A stretch of DNA of 41,486 bases from CAYVUV01 sp964455095. GTDB taxonomy: Bacteria > Desulfobacterota > Binatia > HRBIN30 > CADEER01. The position numbers and the translations under genes were made by a program. The stretch's first letter is position 1. Each line of letters opens with the position of its first letter. Where the stretch lies: contig CAYVUV010000012.1 of assembly GCA_964455095.1 (NCBI GenBank), positions 1 to 41,486 on the forward strand, read 5' to 3'. This document shows, piece by piece, positions 33,443 to 41,486 of this stretch. Below the pieces are notes generated by a model that searched no databases, was not told where the DNA came from, and saw nothing but the letters and a program-made list of their open reading frames with translations.

Positions 33443-34054
33443 TCAGTCGAGGCGGCGCCGGCGCACCAGGGTGACTCCCCCGAGCGCAATGAGGATGGAG
33501 ACCAGAGCGATCAGGCCGAGATTGGACGCGACCGGCACCGCTGCGGGCACGTCGGTGCACACGCCTTCACTGCCGGGGAGGTCGCAACGCTGCCCGGTCT
33601 CGCACACAGTCGCGCAGCAGAAGCCGTCCTCGCAGGGCAAACCGCCGGCGCAGGCGTCGGGGATCTCTTCGCACGCGCCGCCCTGAGGAATCTCTGGCAC
33701 GCAGCTGCACTCGAGCGGCGCGATTTGCGCACCGGCACCGCCCGAGGTGCCCTTGAAATCGCCCACCACGCAGGTGGTAGTGGCCGGGCAGTCGCCGTTG
33801 CACTCGGGGCCGCTGCTGCCGCAGAGAACGGGACAGGTCACGTCGGCACAGAGTTGTCCGGGCGTTTGCGAGGTGCCCCCGGCCCCCTCTTCACAATTGG
33901 CGCGGTTGAGATCCTGGCAATCGCCGTTGTCGAAGCAGCACGCTCTCACAACACCCTGGACTGCGCTGCTGGACCCCATGATCGACAGCGCCGTGCTGCC
34001 GATGGCGAGCACCACCAGAAGGCTCCACAGTCTCGACGTCTTCCGCTCTGCCAT
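33443..34054 (-). CDS. Cys-rich exported protein with CTERM-like sorting tail
   Basis: The 203-residue protein has a signal-like N-terminus (RLWSLLVVLAIGSTALSIMG) and a middle with 20 Cys, starting with the repeated-type motif ACCFDNGDCQDLNRANC and later EDGFCCATVCETGQRC. The tail is VPVASNLGLIALVSILIALG followed by RRRR, the three-part layout (motif, helix, basic end) of CTERM sorting signals such as IPTL-CTERM. The ATG at 34054 is decided by a GGAGG ribosome site at 34061-34065, six bases away. It is probably anchored or handed to a sorting/transpeptidase machinery on the cell surface, with the Cys forming disulfides. No function can be assigned. Confidence 0.75.
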   Translation of the reverse strand: MAERKTSRLWSLLVVLAIGSTALSIMGSSSAVQGVVRACCFDNGDCQDLNRANCEEGAGGTSQTPGQLCADVTCPVLCGSSGPECNGDCPATTTCVVGDFKGTSGGAGAQIAPLECSCVPEIPQGGACEEIPDACAGGLPCEDGFCCATVCETGQRCDLPGSEGVCTDVPAAVPVASNLGLIALVSILIALGGVTLVRRRRLD

Positions 34055-34204
34055 GCTGTTCCTCCCGCCTGATGGCTCCACGGGCGCTGCCACCGGTTTG
34101 CCAACGTAGCAACCGGTTTCGTCGTCTACCCGAGGTCTGTCTGGATGTCCAGCGTTTTGGCTTGACCGTTTGCATATGCCGGCGACTCCTGGCCATGAAA
34201 ACCA

Positions 34205-35875
34205 ATGCCGCAGCGGCCGCCTGGGGATCGGGAGGAGAGAAGACCAGCGGGCGCCCGCCCTGCCCCACTGAGCCTCTGGCCGCTGGTGGGTTCCTGTCTT
34301 TTATCCGCGGCGGTCTTCCTGTGGCTGACCCTGCCGGCGGTACCCTTCGGGCCGGTGATCGGTACCGGCCAGGACGAGTGGTACAACATGATCAGGGGGC
34401 TGAAGGTGCTCTACGAGCGCCTCAACCCCTCCTACTTCATCCATCCCGCGCTCTACTACGAGCTGCTGGCCCTGCTCTACGCCATCCAGCGGCTGATCCT
34501 GGCGATCACCGGCAACTTGGGGGCCGGGTTCATGGACTACTTCCTCGCCCACGAGGAGACGCTCCTGGCAGTGGCGCGGGGCGCCTCGGTCGCCGGCGGG
34601 GCGCTCGCGGCAATGGCGGCCACCTGGCTCGGCACTGGGCTATCGGGCGCCGGCGCGGGGCTGCTCGCCGGGGCGCTGATCGCCTCGCTGCCGCTGCTGC
34701 GGACGATGGCCACGTGCATCCGCGTCGACACGCTGGCGCTCGCCGCGATGGTTGCCGCCACGGCGCTGATCGTGCGCCGGCAGCAGCGGTCGGACCGACG
34801 GTCCCTTGTGCTCGCCGCTGCCGGCATCGGCGTCGCGGCGGCCGCCAACTATCCCGGTGCGCTGCTGCTGGTGCTGCTCGGCTGGTTCGAGTGGATGCGC
34901 GCTGGAGACGAACCGCTGGCGCAGCGCGTGGGCGCATTTGCGCTCGCCTGCGGCCTGGCCTTCACGGTCTTTCTCGCGTTCAATCCGTACGTCTTGATCA
35001 ATCCGCCGCAGTTTCTGCGCTGGTTTCTGTTCCAGGCCAATGTCGCGCTGACCACGCATCCGCATGGCCAGGAACCGAATCCGCTGCGCTACGCCGAGGT
35101 GCTCTATCGGCAGGGCCTGCCGGTTGCGATCGCCTGCATCGCCGGCGCGCTGGCGATCGTCCAACCGCGCCGCCCCCAGGCGCCCGTCGCGGCATTCGCG
35201 CTGCTCTACCTGGCCGGTTTCTCCGCCATGCGCACGCAGTACGACCGCTTCGCGTTGCCGGGCATCGCGTTGCTCTGCATCGCCGGCACCGCGGCGATCT
35301 GCGCGCTGCTCACCGCGCTGGTCGGCCGCCGGGTCGCGACCGGGTTGGCCGCGGCAGCCGTGGTCGCCGTCATCTGGTCGGCGGCACCGACGCCCTCGGC
35401 GATGTTGCCTTCGGAGCTGCCCGACACCGACTACCGGGCCGAAATGTTCGAGTGGGTCACGGCGAACCTGTCGCCGACGGCGACGCTCTTGTTCGAGTCC
35501 GACACCCTGCCGCTGCTCCAGGAAGCCTATGACCCGGGCGTCCCCGACGCGCCGTTTGCCACCTCCCTGCGCCAGGCCTTCACGCGCCGCCACCCGCGGC
35601 TGCCCAAGACGATTCTCAAGACCCAGTACATCGGCGCCGTCTACAACTACGACCCCAAGCTACTGCAGGGCGACCAGGTCTTCTTCCTCGCCTCGTCGCG
35701 CAATCGGCCGTACATCGAGGACAATCGCACGGTCCTGGCCGAGCCCGCGGCATTCTACGAAGCCCTGGACGCCGCCGGCGCGAGCGTGGTGCACGAGACC
35801 GGCGGGGTTCACGAACAGTTGATCCTCTATGCGGTTGGCAGACCTCCTCGCCCGGATGGGAGAGGATTGAGGTGA
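34205..35875 (+). CDS. GT39/PMT-like membrane glycosyltransferase
   Basis: The 556-residue membrane protein has about 10 helices. Acidic residues Asp57-Glu58 (GTGQDEWYNMIRGL) lie in the first extracytoplasmic loop, as in ArnT/PMT-type glycosyltransferases that use polyprenyl-phosphate sugars. FNPYVLINPPQFLRWFLFQA and QYDRFALPGIALLCIAG are typical later segments; the last 150 residues form a soluble domain. The final dozen residues (VGRPPRPDGRGLR) are encoded in the left arm of a REP element, so the original C-terminus may have been extended or replaced. The polyprenyl-phosphate sugar donor could come from the GT2 enzyme at 12003 (inference). Confidence 0.8.
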   Translation: MPQRPPGDREERRPAGARPAPLSLWPLVGSCLLSAAVFLWLTLPAVPFGPVIGTGQDEWYNMIRGLKVLYERLNPSYFIHPALYYELLALLYAIQRLILAITGNLGAGFMDYFLAHEETLLAVARGASVAGGALAAMAATWLGTGLSGAGAGLLAGALIASLPLLRTMATCIRVDTLALAAMVAATALIVRRQQRSDRRSLVLAAAGIGVAAAANYPGALLLVLLGWFEWMRAGDEPLAQRVGAFALACGLAFTVFLAFNPYVLINPPQFLRWFLFQANVALTTHPHGQEPNPLRYAEVLYRQGLPVAIACIAGALAIVQPRRPQAPVAAFALLYLAGFSAMRTQYDRFALPGIALLCIAGTAAICALLTALVGRRVATGLAAAAVVAVIWSAAPTPSAMLPSELPDTDYRAEMFEWVTANLSPTATLLFESDTLPLLQEAYDPGVPDAPFATSLRQAFTRRHPRLPKTILKTQYIGAVYNYDPKLLQGDQVFFLASSRNRPYIEDNRTVLAEPAAFYEALDAAGASVVHETGGVHEQLILYAVGRPPRPDGRGLR

Positions 35876-36003
35876 GGGGGATTCGATAACGCCGAAGGCC
35901 ACCGTCTTCCCATATGGTCGGGAAACGGCGCGACCGAGGAACGCAGGTGGGCTTTGCCGCGCAATCTCATCCCCCTCATCCTAACCTTCTCCCATCCGGG
36001 AGA
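35851..36003. repeat. REP inverted pair overlapping a gene end
   Basis: The left arm CGGATGGGAGAGGATTGAGG onward (35853-35881) is complementary to the right arm AATCTCATCCCCCTCATCCT onward (35963-36000). The spacer is about 80 nt. The left arm includes the stop of the glycosyltransferase gene; the right arm ends about 20 nt before the GTG start chosen for the TonB receptor. Confidence 0.85.
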
Positions 36004-36022
36004 AGGAACCAGAGGGCGGCCT

Positions 36023-38092
36023 GTGCACAGCCGGTGCGCTTGGCATGCGGTAGCCTTCTGGCTCGGCACGTTGGCGCTCGTCCGAGTCGCGGCAGCGCAG
36101 CTACCGGCGGCCGAGGAGCCGGCGCCACTGGCGTTGGAGACCGTCGTGGTCACGGCGAGCCGGTTGCCGCAACCGCTGGCCGAGGTGCCCGCGTCGCTCA
36201 GCGTGGTGGAGCGCGACGCGATTCAAACCGGCAGGCAGACGGTCGGATTGGAGGAATCGCTCACCCGAGTGCCCGGCGTCCTGGTGCAGAGCAGCGGCAA
36301 CTTCGCGCAGGATGCGCGCATTCAGATCCGCGGCTTCGGCACACGGGCGGCGTTCGGCGTGCGCGAGATACGCGTGCTGGTCGACGGGCTGCCCGAGACG
36401 CAGGCCGACGGCCAGACGCAGCTCGACGGGCTCGACCTCGGCGCCGTCGAGCACATCGAGGTGCTGCGCGGGCCGGCCTCGTCGCTATACGGCAATGCGG
36501 CCGGTGGCGTGATCCAGATCTTTACCGAGGAAGGGCCGGATCGACCGACCGCCGAGGTGCGCCTCACCGGCGGCTCGTACGGGCTCGGCAAGTATCAGGT
36601 GAAAGGCGGCGGCACGGCCGGCCCGGCGCGGGTGTTTCTGCAATCGTCGTTCACGCAGCTCGATGGGTATCGCGACCACAGCCGCACGCGCGGCGGGACG
36701 CTGAACGCCAAGCTGCGCTACACGATCAGCGATCGCACCGACGTCACGCTGCTGATCAACGGCGTCGACAGCCCGACGGCGGACGACCCCGGCGGGCTGA
36801 CGCGCGGCGAGGTGAAGGACGATCGCCGGCAGGCGCGGCCCTTGAACCGCCAGTACGACGCCGGCGAGTCGGTGCAGCAGGTGCGAGTCGGGGCGGTCGT
36901 CGAGCGCCACACGGCGCGGGACGATCTGACCGCCTATGCCTACGTCACCTATCGCGACTTCGACAGCCTGCTGGCGATCCCGCCGACCGCCGGCGACGGC
37001 AACGTCACGTTTCACCGCGTCGCCCCGGGCGGCGGGTTGCGCTACGCGTACCGCGCCCCGGTGCTCGGCTGGCGGCAGACGTTCAGCACCGGCCTCGACG
37101 TGCAGTACCAGGACGACGCGCGGCGGCGCTTTGAAAACCAGCTCGGCGCTCGCGGCGCGCTGAAGGTGCGGCAGACCGAGCAGGTGACGAGTGTCGGTCC
37201 GTACGTGCGCCAGGCGGTCTACCTGCGCGACGATCTCGAGCTCAGCGCCGGCGTGCGCTACGACGCCGTGCGTTTCCGCGTCGACGTCGACACGCCGCCG
37301 CACAGCCCCGAGTCGGGGTCGGAGACCCTCGACGCCTGGAGCCCGGCCGGCGGGGCGCGCTACTCGCCGTGGCCGTGGCTGTCGCTGTTCGGCAACGTCG
37401 GCACCGCTTTTCAGGTGCCGACCACCACCGAGCTCGCCAACCCCGACGGCGCCGGCTTCAATCGCGACCTCGATCCGCAGCGCGCCATCAGCTACGAGCT
37501 CGGCGCGCGCGGCGAGTGGTCAGCGCTCAGCGCCGGGCTGGCGGCGTTTCGCATCGATCTCGACGACGAGCTGATCCCCTTTGAGTCGACGTCCGGCCGC
37601 ACCGCGTTTCGCAACGCCGGGCGCTCGCGCCGCTACGGCGTCGAGCTGGACTGGCAGGCGCGCCCGCTGCCGCCGCTGCGCTGGAGCGGGGCGGTGACGT
37701 TCATCGACGCCGCCTTCCGCCACTACCGCACCGATGTCGCGTCCTTCGACGGCAACGACGAGCCCGGCATCCCGTCGTGGCAGGTGTATCAGGAGCTCGC
37801 CTATCAGCACCCGAGCGGCCTGTTCGCCGCCCTCGAGCTGTTCGCCGTCGACGGCTACTACGCCGACGACGCCAACCACTTCCACAGCCCGGGCTACGAG
37901 CTGCTCGGGCTGCGCGCCGAGTACCGCCGCACGTTCGGCCACTGGACCATCGCGCCCTTCATCGGCCTGGCCAACCTCACCGACGCCCGGTACGACGGCA
38001 CCGTCCGCCTCAACGCCCTCGGCGAGCGCTTCTTCGAACCGGCCCCGGGTTTCAACGCCTACGGCGGCCTCGCCGTCAGCGCGCAGCTGTGA
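36023..38092 (+). CDS. TonB-dependent outer-membrane receptor
   Basis: The 689-residue receptor has a signal peptide ending VRVAAAQ, a TonB-box-like LETVVVTASR (38-47), a plug domain (about 50-165; VPGVLVQSSGNFAQDARIQI, then IRGFGTR and IEVLRGPASSLYGNAAGGVI), and a 22-strand-type barrel with terminal NAYGGLAVSAQL. The GTG at 36023 is preferred, with GAGGG about nine bases upstream. An in-frame ATG at 35954 would encode the REP arm (LIPLILTFSHPGE), which is not signal-like. It takes up a siderophore, corrinoid or similar ligand with TonB/ExbBD, which are not in the window. The downstream ABC exporter is separated by repeats, so the ligand cannot be inferred. Confidence 0.9.
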   Translation: MHSRCAWHAVAFWLGTLALVRVAAAQLPAAEEPAPLALETVVVTASRLPQPLAEVPASLSVVERDAIQTGRQTVGLEESLTRVPGVLVQSSGNFAQDARIQIRGFGTRAAFGVREIRVLVDGLPETQADGQTQLDGLDLGAVEHIEVLRGPASSLYGNAAGGVIQIFTEEGPDRPTAEVRLTGGSYGLGKYQVKGGGTAGPARVFLQSSFTQLDGYRDHSRTRGGTLNAKLRYTISDRTDVTLLINGVDSPTADDPGGLTRGEVKDDRRQARPLNRQYDAGESVQQVRVGAVVERHTARDDLTAYAYVTYRDFDSLLAIPPTAGDGNVTFHRVAPGGGLRYAYRAPVLGWRQTFSTGLDVQYQDDARRRFENQLGARGALKVRQTEQVTSVGPYVRQAVYLRDDLELSAGVRYDAVRFRVDVDTPPHSPESGSETLDAWSPAGGARYSPWPWLSLFGNVGTAFQVPTTTELANPDGAGFNRDLDPQRAISYELGARGEWSALSAGLAAFRIDLDDELIPFESTSGRTAFRNAGRSRRYGVELDWQARPLPPLRWSGAVTFIDAAFRHYRTDVASFDGNDEPGIPSWQVYQELAYQHPSGLFAALELFAVDGYYADDANHFHSPGYELLGLRAEYRRTFGHWTIAPFIGLANLTDARYDGTVRLNALGERFFEPAPGFNAYGGLAVSAQL

Positions 38093-38110
38093 GAGCGAGG
38101 TGTCCGGCTA

Positions 38111-38238
38111 ACAACTCCCCCTCCTTGCCAAGGAGGGGGAGGGTTAGGTCGTTCCGGCGTCGCAATCATGCGAGGAGCAACCTCCCCTAGCCCCTCCTTG
38201 GAAAGGAGGGGGACCGGAGGCAGGAGGGGGACCGGACC
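38111..38238. repeat. Double CCCCTCCTTG hairpin cluster
   Basis: Two hairpins, CCCCCTCCTTGCCAAGGAGG at the left and CCCCTCCTTGGAAAGGAGGG at the right, surround an AATCATGCGAGG spacer. AGGAGGGGGACCGGA follows twice. The hairpin core equals that at 12770-12800. Confidence 0.8.
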
Positions 38239-38306
38239 AGACGCTGCCTCCGCAAACCCGATTGGACAGTGCGCCGGGCAAGTGCTTTCATCCCGCGGAG
38301 CGCGAG

Positions 38307-40163
38307 ATGCCGACCGTCCAACCCAATCACCGCGCAGCGATGACGCAGTCCGCACGGCGCTATGTGCTCGACCTGTTGCGCACCCACTTGTCGCTGGTGG
38401 TGCGCTTCACCGCGACCTCGCTCCTGCGCACGGGGCTGGTCATGTCCAGCGTCCTGCTGATCCGCGAGTTCCTGTTCGGCGTGCTGGCCAAAGGCGACGG
38501 CCTCGCCGCCGCGGTAGCGCAGCGCTTTGGCGCCGAGACCGCGCTGTGGGCGGTGGCGCTACTGCTGATCTGCTCGTACGCCGGCGCCAGTGCGCTCTGG
38601 TACGACAGCCAGGTGGTGCGCCAGCGCTTCGTCGCGCTGGTCGAGCTGGCCCTCATGGAGCGGCTGGTGCGCCACCTGCTCACGCTCTCCGTCGGCTTTT
38701 TCGACCGCAGCAGCCACGGCGATCTGCTCCACGCGCTGCGCCAGGACGTTTCCGACGTGCGCGTCGTGCTCATGTCGGGCGGAACGGTGGTGATGGAGGG
38801 TGTCGCCGTCCTCGGCCTGCTCGCCGCGGCGGCGTGGATCAGCCCGTCGCTCGCCTTCTGGGCGTTGATCGTGTTGCCGCTGGCCGCCCTGCCGCTGGTG
38901 CTGATCGCGCGCTGGACGCGCGCGCGCTCGCTCAACGAGCGCCAGACCGGCTATGTGGTCTTCGACGTCATCCTGCAGATTCTGCGCGGCATCCGCATCA
39001 TCAAAGCCTACCAGGGCGAGGATCAGGAGGCGGCCACCACCATCGATCGGGCGCGGAAATTCTTCGACGAACAGACGCGGCTGGTGCGCATTCGCGAGCT
39101 GTCGACGGTGGTGCTCGAAACGCTCGCGGGCCTGAGCATCGCGGCCGTGATCATCGTCGGCGGCCTGCAGGTGATGCACGGCCAGATCGAGTGGCCGCAG
39201 CTGCTCGCCTTCCTGATGGCGGTGCGCATGCTGCACGGGCCGCTCGACCACATCAACCTGGCGCTGATGCTGGTCCAGCGCCATCGCGCCGCCTCCGACC
39301 GCATCGCCGCCCTGCTCGGGGAGCAGGCCGAGATCTGCGACGGCCCTGGCGCGCAGCCGCTCACCGCCGCGCCGCGGCGCATCGCGCTCGACCGCGTCGC
39401 GTTCAGCTACGGCGATCGCCAGGTGCTCGAGGGCGTCTCGCTCGAGCTGCGCGCCGGCGAAACGCTCGGCATCGCCGGACCCTCCGGGGCCGGCAAGACG
39501 ACGCTGCTCAGCCTCGTCGCGCGCTTCTACGACCCGACAGATGGCGCCGTGCGTTTCGACGGCATCGATCTGCGCGCGCTGCGCCTGCGCGACGTCTACC
39601 GCCAGATCGCCCTGGTCACGCAGGAGCCGTTCCTGTTCGAGACCACGGTGCGCGAGAACATCCGCTGCGGGCGGCCCGAGGCCACCGACGAGGAGGTGGA
39701 AACGGCCGCGCGCGGGGCCGAGATCCACGACGAGATCGCCGCGTTGCCGCTCGGCTACGATACGTTGCTCGGTGTCGGCGGCCGCGGGCTGTCCGGCGGA
39801 CAGGCGCAGCGCATCAACGTCGCCCGCGCCCTGGTCAAGAACGCGCCGATCCTGCTGCTCGACGAGGCGACCTCGAGCCTCGACTCGATCGCCGAGGTCA
39901 AGGTGCAGCGCGCCATCGATCGCCTGCAGCAAGGCCGCACCAGCCTGATCGTCGCACACCGCCTGTCGACCCTGCGCCACGCCGACCGCATCCTGGTGCT
40001 CGACCACGGGCGCCCCGTCGGCCTCGGCAGCCACGAGCAGCTGCTGCGCACCTGCCTGCTCTACCGCCAGATGTGGGAGACACAGCACCTCGGCGCAGTG
40101 ACCGCCCCCGACGGCGACGACGACGCGGAAGAGTACCGCCCGCGCCGCACGATCCGCGGCTGA
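38307..40163 (+). CDS. MsbA-type ABC exporter (fused permease and ATPase)
   Basis: This 618-residue half-transporter has a six-helix exporter domain (about 20-330, with GFFDRSSHGDLLHALRQDVS coupling segment) and a C-terminal ATPase. Walker A GPSGAGKTT starts at 391, the Q-loop region is IALVTQEPFLFETTVRENI, signature LSGGQ starts at 495, and Walker B ILLLDEATSSLD at 515. It should work as a homodimer and flip lipid-linked or hydrophobic substrates, as MsbA does for lipid A. The ATG at 38307 is preferred because GGAG lies seven bases upstream; a TTG at 38262 is a weaker alternative. The acidic tail DGDDDAEEY is unusual but short. Confidence 0.9.
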   Translation: MPTVQPNHRAAMTQSARRYVLDLLRTHLSLVVRFTATSLLRTGLVMSSVLLIREFLFGVLAKGDGLAAAVAQRFGAETALWAVALLLICSYAGASALWYDSQVVRQRFVALVELALMERLVRHLLTLSVGFFDRSSHGDLLHALRQDVSDVRVVLMSGGTVVMEGVAVLGLLAAAAWISPSLAFWALIVLPLAALPLVLIARWTRARSLNERQTGYVVFDVILQILRGIRIIKAYQGEDQEAATTIDRARKFFDEQTRLVRIRELSTVVLETLAGLSIAAVIIVGGLQVMHGQIEWPQLLAFLMAVRMLHGPLDHINLALMLVQRHRAASDRIAALLGEQAEICDGPGAQPLTAAPRRIALDRVAFSYGDRQVLEGVSLELRAGETLGIAGPSGAGKTTLLSLVARFYDPTDGAVRFDGIDLRALRLRDVYRQIALVTQEPFLFETTVRENIRCGRPEATDEEVETAARGAEIHDEIAALPLGYDTLLGVGGRGLSGGQAQRINVARALVKNAPILLLDEATSSLDSIAEVKVQRAIDRLQQGRTSLIVAHRLSTLRHADRILVLDHGRPVGLGSHEQLLRTCLLYRQMWETQHLGAVTAPDGDDDAEEYRPRRTIRG

Positions 40164-40192
40164 ACGCGGTTTGCTCAAACCTTATTGCTCAG

Positions 40193-40231
40193 AAACCTTC
40201 CCCCCTTGCGGGGGAAGGTTTGGATGGGGGG
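40193..40231. repeat. 39-bp hairpin repeat, copy 1
   Basis: AACCTTCCCCCCTTGCGGGG begins the element, which continues GAAGGTTTGGATGGGGGG. A nearly identical copy in the same orientation is at 41413-41451. The inner part is a perfect hairpin (AACCTTCCCCC with GGGGGAAGGTT). Confidence 0.85.
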
Positions 40232-40317
40232 TGATGAACAATCCGCGCCAAAGGCTTTGCTTCCTCACTATCGATCGTGGCGGCAGCGCGAGCGAGCCGT
40301 GAAACGGTAGGGGATCG

Positions 40318-40365
40318 TGTATCACCCCCACCTCGATCCTCCCCCGTCGAGGGAGAGGAAGTCGG
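40318..40365. repeat. REP-like hairpin ATCACCCCCACCTCGATCCT, copy 1
   Basis: The CTCCCCCGTCGAGGGAGAGG hairpin follows the ATCACCCCCACC lead. A near-identical copy in the same orientation is at 41261-41305, so the sugar transferase gene lies between two pairs of repeats. Confidence 0.8.
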
Positions 40366-40482
40366 AGAAGGGAACGCACCCGAGAATGTATCGTCGTCCC
40401 CCGGGGGGTGGACGAAGTCGGGCCACTTCGGTAGTTACACGCCAACCGTCGATGGAGACGGACGGTGGTCGGAAAAGGACAG

Positions 40483-41190
40483 ATGCAGACGTTCACCGAG
40501 ACACCAGCGCATCGGCTCGGTTCGGACACCGCATTGCGGGTGGGCACACCGCCGGCGCGAAGCCCGCACGTCGTTGCATGCGAACCGACCGAGGTGCGCC
40601 GCATCGCGTCGCCGATCAAGCGAGCGATCGATCTGCTCTGCGCCACGATCGTGCTGGTGGTGACCGCACCGCTGAGCGCGCTGGTCGCCGTCTTGATCAA
40701 GCTCGAGGACGGCGGCCCGGTCCTGTTTCGCCAGCGCCGCGTCGGCCAGAACGGCACGGTCTTCACGCTGCGCAAGTTCCGCTCGATGAAGATCGACGCC
40801 GAGGCCGACACCGGCCCGGTGTGGGCCCAGGCCAACGATCCGCGCGCCACGCGCGTCGGCCGCTGGATGCGCCCGCTGCGCATCGACGAGATCCCGCAGG
40901 CGTGGAACGTCCTGCGCGGCGAGATGTCCTTCGTCGGCCCGCGCCCGGAGCGCCCGGAGTTCGTCAGCGCCCTGGAGTCGGCCATCCCGCTCTACGCCCA
41001 GCGCCACGCCGTGCCGCCCGGCATCACCGGCTGGGCACAGGTGCACCTGCCCTGCATCGCCACGGTCGACGACGCGCGCCAGAAGCTCGAATACGACCTC
41101 TACTACCTGCGCCACTTCTCGCTGCGCATGGACCTGACCATCATGGCGTTGACCCTGAAACGCCTGCTGTTCGGCTGGGGCGCGCGGTAG
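40483..41190 (+). CDS. Polyprenyl-phosphate sugar phosphotransferase (bacterial sugar transferase family)
   Basis: This 235-residue protein has one membrane helix (IDLLCATIVLVVTAPLSALV, about 50-70) followed by the catalytic core of PF02397: GGPVLFRQRRVGQNG, TLRKFRSMKIDAE, and IDEIPQAWNVLRGEMSFVGP with PRPERPEF. The C-terminal GITGWAQVHL is also typical. It transfers a sugar 1-phosphate from a nucleotide sugar to undecaprenyl phosphate and starts a repeat unit of exopolysaccharide, O-antigen or glycoprotein glycan. The short form lacks the N-terminal four-helix domain of WcaJ. The ATG at 40483 has AGGA five bases upstream. No other polysaccharide gene is visible before the window ends. Confidence 0.92.
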   Translation: MQTFTETPAHRLGSDTALRVGTPPARSPHVVACEPTEVRRIASPIKRAIDLLCATIVLVVTAPLSALVAVLIKLEDGGPVLFRQRRVGQNGTVFTLRKFRSMKIDAEADTGPVWAQANDPRATRVGRWMRPLRIDEIPQAWNVLRGEMSFVGPRPERPEFVSALESAIPLYAQRHAVPPGITGWAQVHLPCIATVDDARQKLEYDLYYLRHFSLRMDLTIMALTLKRLLFGWGAR

Positions 41191-41260
41191 CCAACCTGCG
41201 CACGCCGCGGTCGTTGGGCTGCGCTGGGGCCCAGCGGATGAACGGTCGAAGCCACATCGA

Positions 41261-41405
41261 ATCACCCCCACCTCAATCCTCCCCCGTCGAGGGGGAGGAG
41301 GCCGGAAAGGAATCCTCCCCGGATTGGGAGGAGGCCGGAAAGGAATCCTCCCCGGATTGGGAGCAGGCCGGAAGGGTGTCCTCCCCCGAGGGGGGAGGCG
41401 CCGGA
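41261..41405 (+). repeat. Tandem 33-bp units with a REP-like hairpin
   Basis: A REP-like hairpin (ATCACCCCCACCTCAATCCT onward) runs into two 33-bp units (41310-41342 and 41343-41375; GAATCCTCCCCGGATTGGGA core), then a degenerate third. Each unit is itself a CTCCCC/GGGGAGG-like hairpin. The two units differ at two positions. There are no unique spacers. Confidence 0.85.
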
Positions 41406-41412
41406 TTCCGAA

Positions 41413-41451
41413 AGCCTTCCCCCCTTGCGGGGGAAGGTTTGGATGGGGGGT
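41413..41451. repeat. 39-bp hairpin repeat, copy 2
   Basis: It repeats the element at 40193-40231 in the same orientation with a single mismatch near its left end. Confidence 0.85.
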
Positions 41452-41486
41452 ATTGCAATAACCGCGAAGCGCACCTTCGAGACCAG

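Larger units (their letters stand above)
40164..40482. other. Intergenic region with two palindromes
   Basis: The 319-nt gap between the ABC exporter and the sugar transferase contains the hairpin at 40193-40231 and the REP-like hairpin at 40318-40365. I see no gene in it. Confidence 0.65.
41191..41486. other. Repeat-rich end of the window
   Basis: The final 296 nt contain no coding sequence I can support. It is almost entirely palindromic repeats (41261-41451). Confidence 0.65.

Noticed and set aside
41310..41375. Tandem 33-bp units as a CRISPR remnant
   Set aside because: Units are directly adjacent with no unique spacers, are built of the local REP palindrome, and no cas gene is present.

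Overview
The window looks like a chromosomal segment of a high-GC, Gram-negative, uncultivated bacterium. A TonB-dependent receptor, a periplasmic binding protein without a lipobox and type IV minor pilins argue for two membranes. Thr-Pro-Arg-rich linkers on an exported cytochrome, an F420:NADP reductase and many CCTCACC/CTCTCCC palindromes make me think of Candidatus Binatota or another former deltaproteobacterial lineage. That placement is an impression, not a computed result. I found no rRNA, tRNA, CRISPR array, transposase or phage gene.

Layout. (1) 1-7299, minus strand: a compact operon with a BMP-type ABC importer (binding protein, two permeases, double ATPase), two isochorismatase-fold amidohydrolases (one closely resembling biuret hydrolase), a ChrR-like cupin and a CoA-transferase subunit cut by the window edge. 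A divergent LysR regulator (7775-8674) faces it. The arrangement recalls the AtzR/AtzTUVW s-triazine uptake system and suggests import and deamidation of a ureide or N-heterocycle. (2) 9082-12743, plus strand: a PhyH-type dioxygenase, a flavin reductase-like protein, a double-hotdog thioesterase and a family 2 glycosyltransferase. (3) 12943-19989, minus strand: an amidoligase-type island of circularly permuted ATP-grasp, alpha-E, transglutaminase-like protein, two aspartoacylase-fold paralogues and a MATE exporter. A near-perfect -24/-12 (sigma-54) promoter sits in front of the ATP-grasp gene. The transglutaminase has Ser in place of the catalytic Cys, and one aspartoacylase has Gln in place of the catalytic Glu. 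(4) 20350-24955, minus strand: an NTF2-like protein and a four-gene minor pilin operon (FimT/GspH, PilV, PilW, a very large PilX). (5) 25352-30190, plus strand: a 1612-residue exported di-haem protein with propeller-like, Ig-like and PKD domains, a Thr-Pro linker and a dockerin-like C-terminus. (6) 30227-41190: NpdG, a membrane-fused spermidine-synthase-like protein, a Cys-rich protein with a CTERM-like tail, a GT39-type glycosyltransferase, a TonB receptor, an MsbA-type ABC exporter and a polyprenyl-phosphate sugar transferase, which together suggest envelope and glycoconjugate work.

The intergenic spaces are crowded with palindromic repeats of several families. Most striking is a 161-bp element present twice in opposite orientation (10310-10470 and 16417-16577), the second copy lying inside the amidoligase island. 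REP-like arms also form the 3' end of one coding sequence and the upstream edge of the next (35851-36003).

The strongest candidate for something under-described is the amidoligase island. All its ligase and alpha-E genes look intact, while two of its presumed hydrolytic/transfer components have substituted catalytic residues and an exporter lies at its end.
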